Origin: Lentisphaeria bacterium
Lineage (GTDB): Bacteria > Verrucomicrobiota > Lentisphaeria > Victivallales > Victivallaceae
Reading direction: 5' to 3'
Length of the DNA stretch: 34,085 nucleotides
NCBI GenBank assembly: GCA_017504585.1
Contig: JAFVQX010000198.1
Span: 1 to 34,085 of the forward strand
Shown here one piece after another: positions 1 to 8,158 of the stretch (position 1 is the first letter of the stretch; every line of letters starts with the position of its first letter). Below the pieces are notes generated by a model. The model was not told where the DNA came from and made no database searches. It was given only the letters and a program-made list of their open reading frames with translations. Both the position numbers and the translations under genes were made by a program.

Positions 1-117
1 ACAATGCAAAAAACTTGGATTTTCTTTCCGTCAAATGAAAATTTGAGGAAGGTATCCACCCTTTTCAGAAATTACAACTTGTTATGCGAGGCAAATTGGC
101 GTATAGAACCAAATTCT

Positions 118-162
118 GAAAACGAAAAAGGAACAGTTTGAAGTTTTCTGCAAACTGTTCCT
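118..162 (-). terminator. Rho-independent terminator of tRNA-Ser
   Basis: A perfect 12-bp stem (AGGAACAGTTTG at 129-140 with CAAACTGTTCCT at 151-162, 10-nt loop) is followed, when read on the minus strand, by a T-rich run (TTTTTCGTTTTC). It lies about 58 nt downstream of the tRNA-Ser 3' end, so it most likely ends that transcript. On the plus strand no T-run follows. The remaining 1-117 shows no convincing gene. Confidence 0.85.
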
Positions 163-219
163 AATCAATACAATATACAAGTGCAACAAAAAACTCACAC
201 AAGTTTTATTTTAATAAAC

Positions 220-307
220 TGGCGGAGAGCGAGGGATTCGAACCCTCGGTACCTTGCGGTACACCGCATTTCCAATGCGGCGCCTTCGACCACTCGACCA
301 GCTCTCC
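220..307 (-). tRNA. tRNA-Ser (anticodon GGA)
   Basis: The reverse complement folds as a class II tRNA: acceptor stem GGAGAGC/GCTCTCC, D-arm, anticodon stem CCGCA/TGCGG around the loop TTGGAAA (anticodon GGA), a long variable arm GTACC-GCAA-GGTAC, and T-arm GAGGG-TTCGAAT-CCCTC. A long variable arm plus anticodon GGA means serine, reading UCC/UCU codons. Discriminator G is followed by a genomically encoded CCA (220-222). It stands alone, with its own promoter and terminator. Confidence 0.97.
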
Positions 308-326
308 GCGTATATAACGCTCCTTT

Positions 327-354
327 AAAATAGCACCGTTTGGGTAAAAAACAA
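327..354 (-). promoter_or_regulatory. Promoter of tRNA-Ser
   Basis: On the minus strand a -35-like TTGTTT (354-349) is separated by 16 nt from TATTTT (332-327). TGC directly before the -10 makes it an extended -10 (GTGCTATTTT). The predicted start, about 320, lies some 13 nt upstream of the mature tRNA 5' end. Confidence 0.6.
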
Positions 355-428
355 ATCCTGAACTGTGCTTTTGTTGAAAAATCTTTGGCAAAAGATCTTG
401 CAGAATGGGTGTCCGGCTCCCGGAACAT

Positions 429-1646
429 TCAGAATTTACTGGCTTTCCATTCCCGCGGATTTATTTCCGGCGGCTGAAACATCTTGCGATTGGGCATGGC
501 GGCAAGCATAGTACTGAAATCACCCAATACCAACTGGTTGGATGAACAGCGGTACCATTGATCGTATTCCTGTAAATTCAAACCCATGCACAACAGATAT
601 TCGTTGTAACTGTTGATCCACTCCCGGTCTTCGGCCAACGGTGCGGATTCGGGCATCCGGGGGTAATACAGCGTGCCGTCGGGCGCCAATGCCGCCACCG
701 GCACATGGGGCACTTGCAGCATGGAAAGGTAAAAGGAAAAGAGCATTTGCTCCAATGCTGCCGAAAATCCCAACCTTATTGTCCGGTATTCGCCCCGCCG
801 GGCTGCCGCCGGATCAAAGATATTGCGCCGCAGTTTATCGCGCTTGACCAGCAGTATCTTATTTTCGTAAGGCACAAAACTTGAAAATTTGCTGTATCCG
901 GAAAGAAACTGTTTCATCCGGCGCTGCCAATGGCGCTGCAAGTGTTCCATATCGTGGATCAGACGTTTGCGGATAACCTCTGCCGCCATGGCTGGCGGTA
1001 TATCGGCTATATCGTTGAACATGGTCAGCATCTTTTGCGGCCGGATGCTGGAGCGCAGTTCCACAAGTATTTGCAGCATTTCGGCCTTTTCTTTGAGATT
1101 GCGTTCTCTGCCCAGATAAACATTGTGCAGATCCACCAGCGCAAAGGCGTGTTTTGACGGCGAATAAAGTATATTGCCCAGATGAAAATCCCCGTGGTGC
1201 AGTTTTGAATTTACCAGTACATTCAGAAAATCCTTGAGCCCGCTCAAAAATTCATCGCTCTGCCGTATGTCGTATGCCAGACCGAACCAGTAACGCAGTG
1301 CGTCGGTGGCATCTTCTTCCCAGCATTGGGTCACCAGTGCTGTGTAATGTCCGGCTCGCCCCCAGCCCAGATGTTTTACTGCCGGGATATTATTTTTTTG
1401 CAATTTGCAATAGGCGTTGTATTCTTCGCGGGCAGCCGGAAAGAGTATGCTTTTGCAGCGGAAACTGCCGCAGACTTTTATGTAAAGATTTTCAAACCGG
1501 TAGACCGCCCGGGTTTCGGTGGCTTTTATGCACACAAGTTCTTCGGGCGCGGCCTGGGCGGCAAGTTTTTCCGCGATTTCCGGCGGCAGATGGTGCCAGC
1601 GCCATTTGCGTAAAGTAAAACCGAATTGTTGGGGGTCCATTCTCAT
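429..1646 (-). CDS. Kdo/WaaP-family lipopolysaccharide kinase-like protein
   Basis: This 405-residue protein has the protein-kinase-like fold signature of the lipopolysaccharide kinase (Kdo/WaaP) family. A candidate N-lobe lysine is in LYIKV (K57). The catalytic loop is [11 protein letters not shown] (D153, N158) and a DFG-like VDLH supplies the metal aspartate (D172). Family members phosphorylate sugars in the LPS inner core at the cytoplasmic membrane face; the acceptor here cannot be read from sequence. The last 150 or so residues are not recognised and may set specificity. The ATG overlaps the rsmD stop (ATGA at 1646-1643), so it is translationally coupled to rsmD. An alternative start is M3. 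No transmembrane segment is apparent. The family call is firm; the substrate is inferred only as an envelope glycan. Confidence 0.75.
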   Translation of the reverse strand: MRMDPQQFGFTLRKWRWHHLPPEIAEKLAAQAAPEELVCIKATETRAVYRFENLYIKVCGSFRCKSILFPAAREEYNAYCKLQKNNIPAVKHLGWGRAGHYTALVTQCWEEDATDALRYWFGLAYDIRQSDEFLSGLKDFLNVLVNSKLHHGDFHLGNILYSPSKHAFALVDLHNVYLGRERNLKEKAEMLQILVELRSSIRPQKMLTMFNDIADIPPAMAAEVIRKRLIHDMEHLQRHWQRRMKQFLSGYSKFSSFVPYENKILLVKRDKLRRNIFDPAAARRGEYRTIRLGFSAALEQMLFSFYLSMLQVPHVPVAALAPDGTLYYPRMPESAPLAEDREWINSYNEYLLCMGLNLQEYDQWYRCSSNQLVLGDFSTMLAAMPNRKMFQPPEINPREWKASKF

Positions 1647-2227
1647 AAATCGCTTTTTACCTTGCAGAAAAGAAAATCCACGTTGCCGAGGGTGCGTTTC
1701 TGCACATCCAGCAGAGTATTGAGTTTGCTTATTTGCTGAAAGGGCGCTGTCGCTTCGGTGGTATCGGGCATTTCCCAGATCAGGAGCGAGTTTTGCCAGA
1801 GTTTCAGCAGATCTCCATTTTCCAGCAATTCTTCCAGATAGCTTGCCGATTCCGCGTAGGGCGGGTCAAAAAACCATATATCGTGTCTGCCCAGAGCCAG
1901 CAATGATCCGGCAATGGCTTTGCGCCGGATGGCGGTCATGGGGCAATCGGCACCGGCTTTCCGGAGTTTTGCAATGTTTTTTTCGATAAGTTTTACATGC
2001 ATGGCGTTGGCTTCCAGCAGCGTTACTGACGAAGCACCCCGGCTGGCGGCTTCCAAACCTATGGCGCCGGAACCGGCAAAAATATCGGCAAAACTTTTGC
2101 CGGATATATCCCCCAGACTGCTGAACAACGCTTCCCGCCCCCGCCCGGAAGTGGGACGCATGGAACGGTCGGGCGGTGTATCGAGCATTATGCCCCGCGC
2201 CAGTCCGGAAATGATCTTCAAAGCCAT
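1643..2227 (-). CDS. rsmD: 16S rRNA (guanine(966)-N2)-methyltransferase RsmD
   Basis: RsmD methylates G966 of 16S rRNA in the assembled small subunit, using S-adenosylmethionine. The 194-residue product starts with MALKIISGLARG, typical of the family. It carries the SAM-binding motif FADIFAGSGAIGLEA (about 46-60), the downstream acidic LLEAN, and the catalytic DPPY (111-114) of amino-methyltransferases. A longer frame reaches upstream to 2284, but the ATG at 2227 gives the normal family length and N-terminus, so it was chosen. The gene is first in a two-gene unit with the WaaP-like kinase and divergent from prmA, another translation-related methyltransferase. Confidence 0.93.
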   Translation of the reverse strand: MALKIISGLARGIMLDTPPDRSMRPTSGRGREALFSSLGDISGKSFADIFAGSGAIGLEAASRGASSVTLLEANAMHVKLIEKNIAKLRKAGADCPMTAIRRKAIAGSLLALGRHDIWFFDPPYAESASYLEELLENGDLLKLWQNSLLIWEMPDTTEATAPFQQISKLNTLLDVQKRTLGNVDFLFCKVKSDL

Positions 2228-2274
2228 AAAACAGTATATCCAACTTAAATTTATCAAAAAAATCCGTTTTTTAT

Positions 2275-2283
2275 AATATAGCA
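2275..2283 (-). promoter_or_regulatory. Extended -10 promoter of rsmD
   Basis: Read on the minus strand, GTGTGCTATATT contains TATATT (2280-2275) preceded by TGC, an extended -10. A weak TGTAAA at 2303-2298 is at -35 distance (17 nt) and coincides with the -35 of the divergent prmA promoter, so the two promoters overlap. The -10 is about 48 nt from the rsmD ATG. Confidence 0.5.
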
Positions 2284-2297
2284 CACGTTATAAAGAT

Positions 2298-2325
2298 TTT
2301 ACAATCTCCATAGAGCGTGTATATT
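2298..2325 (+). promoter_or_regulatory. Promoter of prmA
   Basis: TTTACA (2298-2303) is followed after 16 nt by TATATT (2320-2325). The predicted start is near 2332, giving a leader of about 22 nt containing the ribosome binding site AAAGGA before the ATG at 2354. Confidence 0.6.
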
Positions 2326-2353
2326 AAGAAAAAACCGGAAAAAGGATATTTTT

Positions 2354-3247
2354 ATGACTAAAATCAGCGATAAATTGTATTGTGTTAAACTTGTAGACTA
2401 CACTGCCAACCCGGATTTGACCTTTGAATTGTTGAGTTCGCTGGAAAGTTACTTTATGAGCTACGAGGACCGCGAAAGCGGCGCCATGTATCTTACTGCT
2501 TACTCTGAAACTCCGGAGGGTGCCGCTGAACTCAAACGCAAGATCGAAGAAAATATGCCTTTCTGGAGCGATGCCGGAGCGATTTTCAGCGATCCCGAGG
2601 AGTTCGAGCTTGCCAAAGAGGAGTGGAGCGAAGTCTGGAAAAAGTATTTCAACATCATCCACATTGCCGACAATCTGGTGATCCGCCCCAGCTGGCTGGA
2701 ATATAACGCCCAGCCTGGTCAGGCGGTGGTGAATATCGACCCGGGCATGAGTTTCGGTACCGGGCAGCACGCCACTACTGCTTACTGTCTGAAAGTTCTG
2801 GCACAGAATGCGGGCAAAGCCGAATATAAAAGCGTGCTGGATGCCGGCTGCGGTTCGGGTATCCTTGCCATTGCCGCCAAACTTTTAGGCTACGCCCCGG
2901 TGACGGCATACGATTACGATCCCGATTGCGTAACTGTTACGCTGGAAAATATGCAGTGCAACGGTTTGACGGGCGATGATATCGAAGTCTTTGCCGCCGA
3001 TGCCACCACTTACGATGCACCCCGGGAATTTGACTTTGCCTGCGTAAATATTTTAAGCCCCATACTTTGTGCCCACGCTCCCCGGATCATTTCGTGGGTC
3101 CGGCCCGATGGGTTGCTGGCACTGGCGGGCATCTTGAGTCAGGACTTTGAGGCTTTAAGCAAAACTTTTACCGCCGCCGGAGCTGTGGAGCTTGACCGTT
3201 TTACCGAAAAAGAGTGGACCAGCGGACTTTTCCGCAGGGTGAAGTAA
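2354..3247 (+). CDS. prmA: Ribosomal protein L11 methyltransferase PrmA
   Basis: PrmA trimethylates lysines (and the N-terminus) of ribosomal protein L11. The 297-residue length matches the family. An N-terminal substrate-recognition region (about 1-100) is followed by the diagnostic GMSFGTGQHATT linker (131-142), the SAM-binding VLDAGCGSGILAIAA (161-175), the acidic YDYDP (186-190), and VNIL (231-234), which stands in for the usual NPPY-type catalytic motif. An AAAGGA site precedes the ATG. It heads a plus-strand series of closely packed genes. PrmA is usually dispensable, so its role here is presumably ribosome fine-tuning, as in other bacteria. Confidence 0.93.
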   Translation: MTKISDKLYCVKLVDYTANPDLTFELLSSLESYFMSYEDRESGAMYLTAYSETPEGAAELKRKIEENMPFWSDAGAIFSDPEEFELAKEEWSEVWKKYFNIIHIADNLVIRPSWLEYNAQPGQAVVNIDPGMSFGTGQHATTAYCLKVLAQNAGKAEYKSVLDAGCGSGILAIAAKLLGYAPVTAYDYDPDCVTVTLENMQCNGLTGDDIEVFAADATTYDAPREFDFACVNILSPILCAHAPRIISWVRPDGLLALAGILSQDFEALSKTFTAAGAVELDRFTEKEWTSGLFRRVK

Positions 3248-3257
3248 GGAGCGTTTT

Positions 3258-4316
3258 ATGCAGATAAATATTGATGTGGAAAAATTGCAGAACCTGCTCA
3301 ACGAAGCCGTTGCTGCGGGCGAAGAAGCCGATTGCCAGCTGGCGATCTATAAATCCGGCAAACTGGTTGCCGATCTTTGTGTGGGCGAAAAAACTCAAAG
3401 CAACACCCTTTTTCCCATATTTTCCGTGGGCAAAGGCGTGACCAGCACTCTGGCACTGATGCTTTACGAAGATGGTCTGCTGGATTTTGATGCTCCGGTT
3501 GCGGAGTATTGGCGTGAATTTGCCCGCCATGGCAAAGAAAAAGTCAAGGTATGGCACATTTTCAGCCACCGGGCAGGCTTGTGGGAGATGCCTTTGCTCA
3601 AGAGTTACGAGGAACTGGGCGATTGGCAAGCGATGATCAAATACATGGAAGATGCAGTTTTTCAGGCAGAACCCGGCGGCAAGTGCCGTTATCACGGATT
3701 CACTTTCGGCTGGCTGGCAGGCGAAGTGATCGCCAGAGCGGGCAAAAAGAGTTTCAACGAGCTTTTGCGGGAAAAAATCACTGAACCTTTGCAAATCAGC
3801 CGTGAACTCTTTTTCGGTACCGATGCGGAAGCCGAAACCCGGCTGGCACTGCCGGTGGTAAGCCGCTTTGCGGATTTTACTGACAGCAGAAATATTTTCA
3901 GCAATAATTTAGCGGTACGCTCCGGCTGCATACCTTCAGCCAATGGTTTTGCTTCTGCCCGTGCCATTGCCAAAGTTTACGCTGCACTCTCCGGCAATGG
4001 CGTTGATGGCATACGCCTTTTGAAAGATGAAACCATCAAGTACGCCACCCAAAGCCGCCGTGCTGACTTCGACCCGCTGCCCAACGATCTGGGGGCATGG
4101 GCACATTTCGGACTGGGTTATGCTTTGGCTGGATTTCCGGAAAATCCAGGTGCCATCTTCGGCCACGGCGGAGCTATGGGTTCCGAAGGGCTTGCCATTC
4201 CGGAGTTGGAAGTGGGCATGAGCTTTACCAAAAATAAATTCAACACCACTCACCCCATCCACCCCTTGCGCAACCGTATCAGCGAGGCGTTGAATATAAA
4301 GATCCGGAACTGGTAA
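3258..4316 (+). CDS. Serine hydrolase of the beta-lactamase-related (class C-like) family
   Basis: This 352-residue protein has the penicilloyl-serine-transferase fold motifs: SVGK (S56-K59, the SxxK nucleophile box), YHG (Y145, in place of YxN) and HGG (303-305, in place of KTG). The pattern matches EstB/LACTB-like esterases and peptidases rather than resistance beta-lactamases. There is no signal peptide: the N-terminus is polar (MQINIDVEKLQNLL), so it probably acts in the cytoplasm on an ester or amide substrate. An AAGGAG site lies 6 nt before the ATG, which follows prmA by 10 nt, and rsmB begins 1 nt after its stop, so it is co-transcribed with RNA- and protein-modification genes without an obvious functional link. 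The substrate is unknown. Confidence 0.8.
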   Translation: MQINIDVEKLQNLLNEAVAAGEEADCQLAIYKSGKLVADLCVGEKTQSNTLFPIFSVGKGVTSTLALMLYEDGLLDFDAPVAEYWREFARHGKEKVKVWHIFSHRAGLWEMPLLKSYEELGDWQAMIKYMEDAVFQAEPGGKCRYHGFTFGWLAGEVIARAGKKSFNELLREKITEPLQISRELFFGTDAEAETRLALPVVSRFADFTDSRNIFSNNLAVRSGCIPSANGFASARAIAKVYAALSGNGVDGIRLLKDETIKYATQSRRADFDPLPNDLGAWAHFGLGYALAGFPENPGAIFGHGGAMGSEGLAIPELEVGMSFTKNKFNTTHPIHPLRNRISEALNIKIRNW

Positions 4317-4317
4317 G

Positions 4318-5601
4318 ATGAGAACTCCCCGGCAAAAAACTCCGATCAATACTCAAAATTCGCCAGAAGTTGTGCTTGCTGCGGCAGTTGAAGCGTTAAA
4401 AACTTTGCAGTCAAGCGCTTGCGGTCTGGATGAATATCTTGACCAACTGGAAGAGCCTTTGCTGCGCAAGCGTCTTACCAACGTGCTTTTTATTTTGTTC
4501 CGGCGGCGGCGTACTCTGGAAGAAACTCTGAAAAACTGCTGCACCAAGCCCCCCGCAGCGGAGGTTAAAAATCTGTTGATGGCGGCGCTGGTCATGGCAA
4601 AGTTTCAGAATTCTCTGGCGCCGGAAAGTGTGGTCAATATTGCGGTGACTCTTGCCAGAAAAGAGTTCGGTAACTTTGTGGCGCGTTTTGTCAACGCGGT
4701 TTTGCGCAAAGCATTGAAACTTGTTGAAAGCGTAAAAGTCGATCCCCTGCCGCCCCGTATAAGCGACCGCTGGAAAAAGGCTTTCTCCGGCGATGAATAC
4801 GACTTTCTGGCTGATTTGTTCACCATGCAGCCAGCCAATACGGTACGGCTCCGCAGCGGTTGTGAAATTTCTGAAGATTTGGCACTTACGCCGCTGGATC
4901 CGGGTTTGCCCTGGCAGTTTTTTGAGTGCGGTAACTTCAGTGAACTCCTTGCCGGCGAAGATTTTGCTCAAGGCAAGTTCTACATTCAGGATCCCGCCCC
5001 GGCACATGTGGTGACTTTGCTTGCAAAGTATGGAAATTTGCTGGCAGAAAAGGTGAATTTCCTTGATTTATGTGCGGCACCCGGCGGCAAATTCATTATG
5101 ACGGTGGAGCTTTTAAGTTCTTTGCAGAAAAAACTGCTTTCGGCAACTGCCTTTGACCGCAGCGTTCGGCGGCTGGAACTGGTGAAAAAGAATATGCTCC
5201 GCTGCAAAGTAACAGGTAAAGTAGAGTCCGGTGACGCCGCCGACCCCGGGATCTTTGCCGGAGAGAGCTTTGAACTGGTTACTTGCGATGTACCTTGCAG
5301 TAATTCCGGAGTTTTCCGCCACCGCCCCGATGCCTTGTGGCGTTGGAGTGTAAAATCCATGCAGGAAATAGCTGCTTTGCAATACAAGATACTCAAAAAT
5401 GCCGCCCGTTTGACCGCTCCGGGGGGCTTGCTGCTTTACAGCACATGTTCGCTGGAAGCCGAGGAAAACTCTTTGCAGATAACCAAATTTATCAAAGAGC
5501 ATAACGGGTTTGAACTCCTTGAAGAAAAACTCTTTATGCCCCAAGTGCATTGCGACGGGACTTATGCGGCTTTGCTGAAAAAAACTCCGGAGAAAATATA
5601 A
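4318..5601 (+). CDS. rsmB: 16S rRNA (cytosine(967)-C5)-methyltransferase RsmB
   Basis: RsmB makes m5C967 in 16S rRNA. The 427-residue protein has the family's two-part layout: an all-helical NusB-like RNA-binding domain (about 15-140), then a Rossmann methyltransferase domain with LCAAPGGK (251-258, SAM binding), DVPCSNSG (cysteine C327, release of product) and YSTCS (nucleophile C377). The start is 1 nt after the preceding stop and its own stop overlaps the thiL start (TAATG), indicating an operon. The window encodes a second NusB-fused RNA m5C methyltransferase at 21434-22810. This one matches the canonical RsmB better, especially in the N-terminal domain, so the symbol is placed here. Confidence 0.85.
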   Translation: MRTPRQKTPINTQNSPEVVLAAAVEALKTLQSSACGLDEYLDQLEEPLLRKRLTNVLFILFRRRRTLEETLKNCCTKPPAAEVKNLLMAALVMAKFQNSLAPESVVNIAVTLARKEFGNFVARFVNAVLRKALKLVESVKVDPLPPRISDRWKKAFSGDEYDFLADLFTMQPANTVRLRSGCEISEDLALTPLDPGLPWQFFECGNFSELLAGEDFAQGKFYIQDPAPAHVVTLLAKYGNLLAEKVNFLDLCAAPGGKFIMTVELLSSLQKKLLSATAFDRSVRRLELVKKNMLRCKVTGKVESGDAADPGIFAGESFELVTCDVPCSNSGVFRHRPDALWRWSVKSMQEIAALQYKILKNAARLTAPGGLLLYSTCSLEAEENSLQITKFIKEHNGFELLEEKLFMPQVHCDGTYAALLKKTPEKI

Positions 5602-6491
5602 TGAACGAAAGCAGCATTTTGCAGAAGATCCTGCCCATCTTCCATGCGGGAAATGATGTGGCAGTTCCCCCCGGCGACGATTGTGCATTGCTGGAGTTCG
5701 GCAATAAATTCCTGCTGGCGGCAGCCGATCAGGTCATCAGCAATGTGCATTACCTTGTGGACACCGCTCCGGAGCTGGTTGCCGGAAAGCTCTTGAAACG
5801 CAATTTAAGCGACATTGCCGCCATGGGCGGTATTCCCCGCTGGGCGTTGCTTACTTTGGCAGTAAAAGGCAGAAGCGATGAGTGGATGATCCGCTTTTTT
5901 ACCGGCCTGGAAGCCTGTGCCGAAAAGTACGGTGTTGCTGTGGTGGGCGGCGATCTTGCCGCCTTGCCCGGTGAACTTGATTGTGCAAGTTTAACGATTT
6001 TAGGCGAAGTGGAGCTGGAAAAAGTCTGTTTGCGGAAAAATGCCCAAGCGGGCGATTTTATAATGGTTACCGGCTCTCTGGGCGATACATTCCACAGCCA
6101 GCACCATTTGACTTTTGAACCCCGTTTGAAAGAGGGCCGGTTCCTTGCCGAAAACGGTTTGACCCGCTGCATGATGGATATATCCGATGGCGTGGCAGCC
6201 GATTTGCCCAAACTTTTGACCGAGTCCAATGCCGGGGCGGTGGTGGAATTGGAGAAACTGCCCTGCCGCAACAACTGCCATTGGAAAAATGCGCTCTGCG
6301 ACGGCGAAGATTACGAGCTGTTGTTCACCGTAAGCGAACCAAATCGGCAGCGGCTTGAACAAATGTGGCAATTCGATACCCCCGTAAGCTGTATCGGCAG
6401 GATCGTGGAAAATAAAGAAACAGTATATACCTTGAACGGCACTGCCGTACCAAACTTGGAGATGACAGGCTATGAACACTTTAACTCTTGA
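5601..6491 (+). CDS. thiL: Thiamine-monophosphate kinase ThiL
   Basis: ThiL phosphorylates thiamine monophosphate to thiamine diphosphate, the active cofactor (needed, for example, by Dxs encoded nearby). The 296-residue product has the AIR-synthase-like fold motifs GDDCAL (25-30, Mg/ATP), DQVISNVH (43-50), LKRNLSDIAAMGG, VVGGDLA, MDISDGVAADL and GEDYELLF. The frame opens further upstream, but the ATG at 5601, overlapping the rsmB stop by one base, gives the usual ThiL N-terminus and length. Its 3' end overlaps tsaE by 20 nt. No other thiamine gene is in the window. Confidence 0.92.
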   Translation: MNESSILQKILPIFHAGNDVAVPPGDDCALLEFGNKFLLAAADQVISNVHYLVDTAPELVAGKLLKRNLSDIAAMGGIPRWALLTLAVKGRSDEWMIRFFTGLEACAEKYGVAVVGGDLAALPGELDCASLTILGEVELEKVCLRKNAQAGDFIMVTGSLGDTFHSQHHLTFEPRLKEGRFLAENGLTRCMMDISDGVAADLPKLLTESNAGAVVELEKLPCRNNCHWKNALCDGEDYELLFTVSEPNRQRLEQMWQFDTPVSCIGRIVENKETVYTLNGTAVPNLEMTGYEHFNS

Positions 6492-6936
6492 AAATCAAGT
6501 TATCACCACCCGCAGCCGGGAAGAGAGCGAAGCATTCGGCGAAGCCTTTGCCCGAGCCTTGCCCGTGGGCAGCGTGGTTGCCATGTATGGCGATCTGGGA
6601 GCGGGCAAAACCGTTATCGCCCGGGGCTTTGCCCGTGGGTTGGGCATTACCGAAGCCGTATCCAGCCCCACCTATACTATTGTGCAGGAGTACGACATAC
6701 CCGGAAGCAACCGCCGCTTTTATCACCTCGATCTTTACCGGATAGCCGACGAACACGCCGCGCTGGGTTTTGGCGTGGATGAGTTTTTGAGCGATCCCGA
6801 CGCATGGACTCTTTTGGAGTGGCCCATACGCATAAAAGGCATTCTGCCGCCGGAGCTGATCACCCTGTCCATCGAAAAAACCGGTGAAGAAGAACGGACG
6901 ATTCGGCTGGAATTTCCGAAAAATATGGACAAATAA
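6472..6936 (+). CDS. tsaE: tRNA threonylcarbamoyladenosine biosynthesis ATPase TsaE
   Basis: TsaE is the small ATPase that works with TsaB and TsaD in forming t6A at position 37 of ANN-decoding tRNAs. The 154-residue length is normal. It has the Walker A GDLGAGKT (40-47), the family motif SSPTYTIVQEY (64-74), the HLDLYR segment (85-90) and LLEWP near the C-terminus. The ATG lies inside thiL (20-nt overlap), so its translation is probably coupled to thiL. It is the last gene of the prmA-to-tsaE series; an AT-rich gap with a new promoter follows. Confidence 0.93.
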   Translation: MNTLTLENQVITTRSREESEAFGEAFARALPVGSVVAMYGDLGAGKTVIARGFARGLGITEAVSSPTYTIVQEYDIPGSNRRFYHLDLYRIADEHAALGFGVDEFLSDPDAWTLLEWPIRIKGILPPELITLSIEKTGEEERTIRLEFPKNMDK

Positions 6937-6989
6937 GTACCATTGCAATATATTATATACACAAATTTTGCATTATTCAACAATTTTAT

Positions 6990-7017
6990 TTGCAAATTAA
7001 TCCAAGCGGTGTATCTT
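6990..7017 (+). promoter_or_regulatory. Promoter of nahK-galE unit
   Basis: TTGCAA (6990-6995) and TATCTT (7012-7017) are separated by 16 nt in the AT-rich gap after tsaE. The predicted start near 7024 gives a leader of about 30 nt with AGGG before the ATG at 7055. No clear terminator for the upstream operon was seen in 6937-6989. Confidence 0.5.
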
Positions 7018-7054
7018 AAAAAAGCAAGAGTAATAATTTCAGGGAATGGTATTT

Positions 7055-8158
7055 ATGAGTAAAAAATTTGATTTTCAGGCGATCGTCAAACAGTTTTGCC
7101 TGTATGGCGATCTGGTGAGTGTTGCCCCTTACGGTAACGGGCACATCAACGACACTTTCGAAATGGTCTTCGATCAGGCGGGTGCCCGGATGCGTTACAT
7201 ATTGCAGCGTATCAACACCAATGTTTTCCGCGATCCGGTGAACCTTATGGAAAACATCCGGCGGGTGACCAGCCACTTGGCGGCAAAGTCGGAAAACTCG
7301 CGTCAGACTCTGACTCTGGTGCCGGCGGTGGATGGCAAGAGCTATGTTATTGATGCGGAAGGCAACTGCTTCAGAACCTATTTATTTATCGAAAACGCCA
7401 AGAGCTACGATATATTGGAAACCGAAAAGCAGGCATACGAAGCCGCCCGTGCCTTCGGGCGTTTTCAGGCGGATTTGTCGGATATCCCCGGCGGCAGACT
7501 GGCGGAAACCATCAAAGATTTCCACAACACCCCCGTGCGGGTACAGCAGTTGGAAAACGCCATCAAGCTGGACAAATGCAACCGGGTCAAGGATGTGGCA
7601 GCAGAAATCGACTTTGTGCTTTCCCGCAAGCCCATGACCGAAAAACTTGTCAAACTGCAAGCCGACGGCGTGATTCCCGAACGCATCACCCACAACGATA
7701 CCAAACTCAATAATGTGATGATCGACGACGCCACCGGTTCGGGTATCTGCGTGATCGACCTGGATACGGTCATGCCCGGCCTTGCCCATTACGACTTTGG
7801 CGATATGGTGCGTACCGGTACATCGCCCGCACCGGAAGACGAAGTGGATTTGAGCAAGATCTGTATGCGTTTTAATATGTTCGAAGCTCTCCTGCGGGGC
7901 TACTGCTCGGAAGCCGGCAGAGTGCTTAATGATGTGGAGCTGGAAAATCTGCCCTTTGCCGGAGCGTTGATCACTCTGGAGATCGGCACAAGATTTCTCA
8001 CCGACTATCTGGAAGGCGATGTATACTTCAAGACCCACCGGGAAGGGCACAACCTTGACCGCTGCCGCAGCCAGTTCCAGCTGGTGCGTTCCATCGAAAG
8101 CCAGCACGACGAAATGATGAAACTTTTGAATAACGTAAAGAAAGAGTTGAAAAAATGA
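7055..8158 (+). CDS. Phosphotransferase-family sugar kinase, N-acetylhexosamine 1-kinase-like
   Basis: This 367-residue protein belongs to the APH/choline-kinase fold. It has the glycine-poor ATP loop YGNGHINDTF (26-35), the catalytic loop THNDTKLNNVM (D215 as base, N219/N220 for metal) and the metal motif CVIDLDTVMPG (D235, D237). This arrangement, in particular HNDTKLNN with IDLDTVMPG, resembles NahK, which phosphorylates GlcNAc/GalNAc at C1 in the galacto/lacto-N-biose pathway. The next gene, overlapping by ATGA, is a UDP-sugar 4-epimerase, which fits hexosamine salvage. No lacto-N-biose phosphorylase or uridylyltransferase is in the window. The ATG at 7055 was preferred to 7046 because AGGG (7041-7044) is at proper distance only for the former. 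Confidence 0.75.
   Translation: MSKKFDFQAIVKQFCLYGDLVSVAPYGNGHINDTFEMVFDQAGARMRYILQRINTNVFRDPVNLMENIRRVTSHLAAKSENSRQTLTLVPAVDGKSYVIDAEGNCFRTYLFIENAKSYDILETEKQAYEAARAFGRFQADLSDIPGGRLAETIKDFHNTPVRVQQLENAIKLDKCNRVKDVAAEIDFVLSRKPMTEKLVKLQADGVIPERITHNDTKLNNVMIDDATGSGICVIDLDTVMPGLAHYDFGDMVRTGTSPAPEDEVDLSKICMRFNMFEALLRGYCSEAGRVLNDVELENLPFAGALITLEIGTRFLTDYLEGDVYFKTHREGHNLDRCRSQFQLVRSIESQHDEMMKLLNNVKKELKK

Noticed and set aside
1-117. Short inverted repeats TCAAAT-GAAA-ATTTGA (31-46) and TTTTCAGAA/TTCTGAAAA
   Set aside because: The stems are short and AT-rich, and there is no gene or terminator context inside the window. They are not worth calling.
3258-4316. Beta-lactam resistance gene
   Set aside because: The protein lacks a signal peptide and has YHG and HGG in place of YxN and KTG. 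It fits an esterase- or peptidase-like serine hydrolase better.
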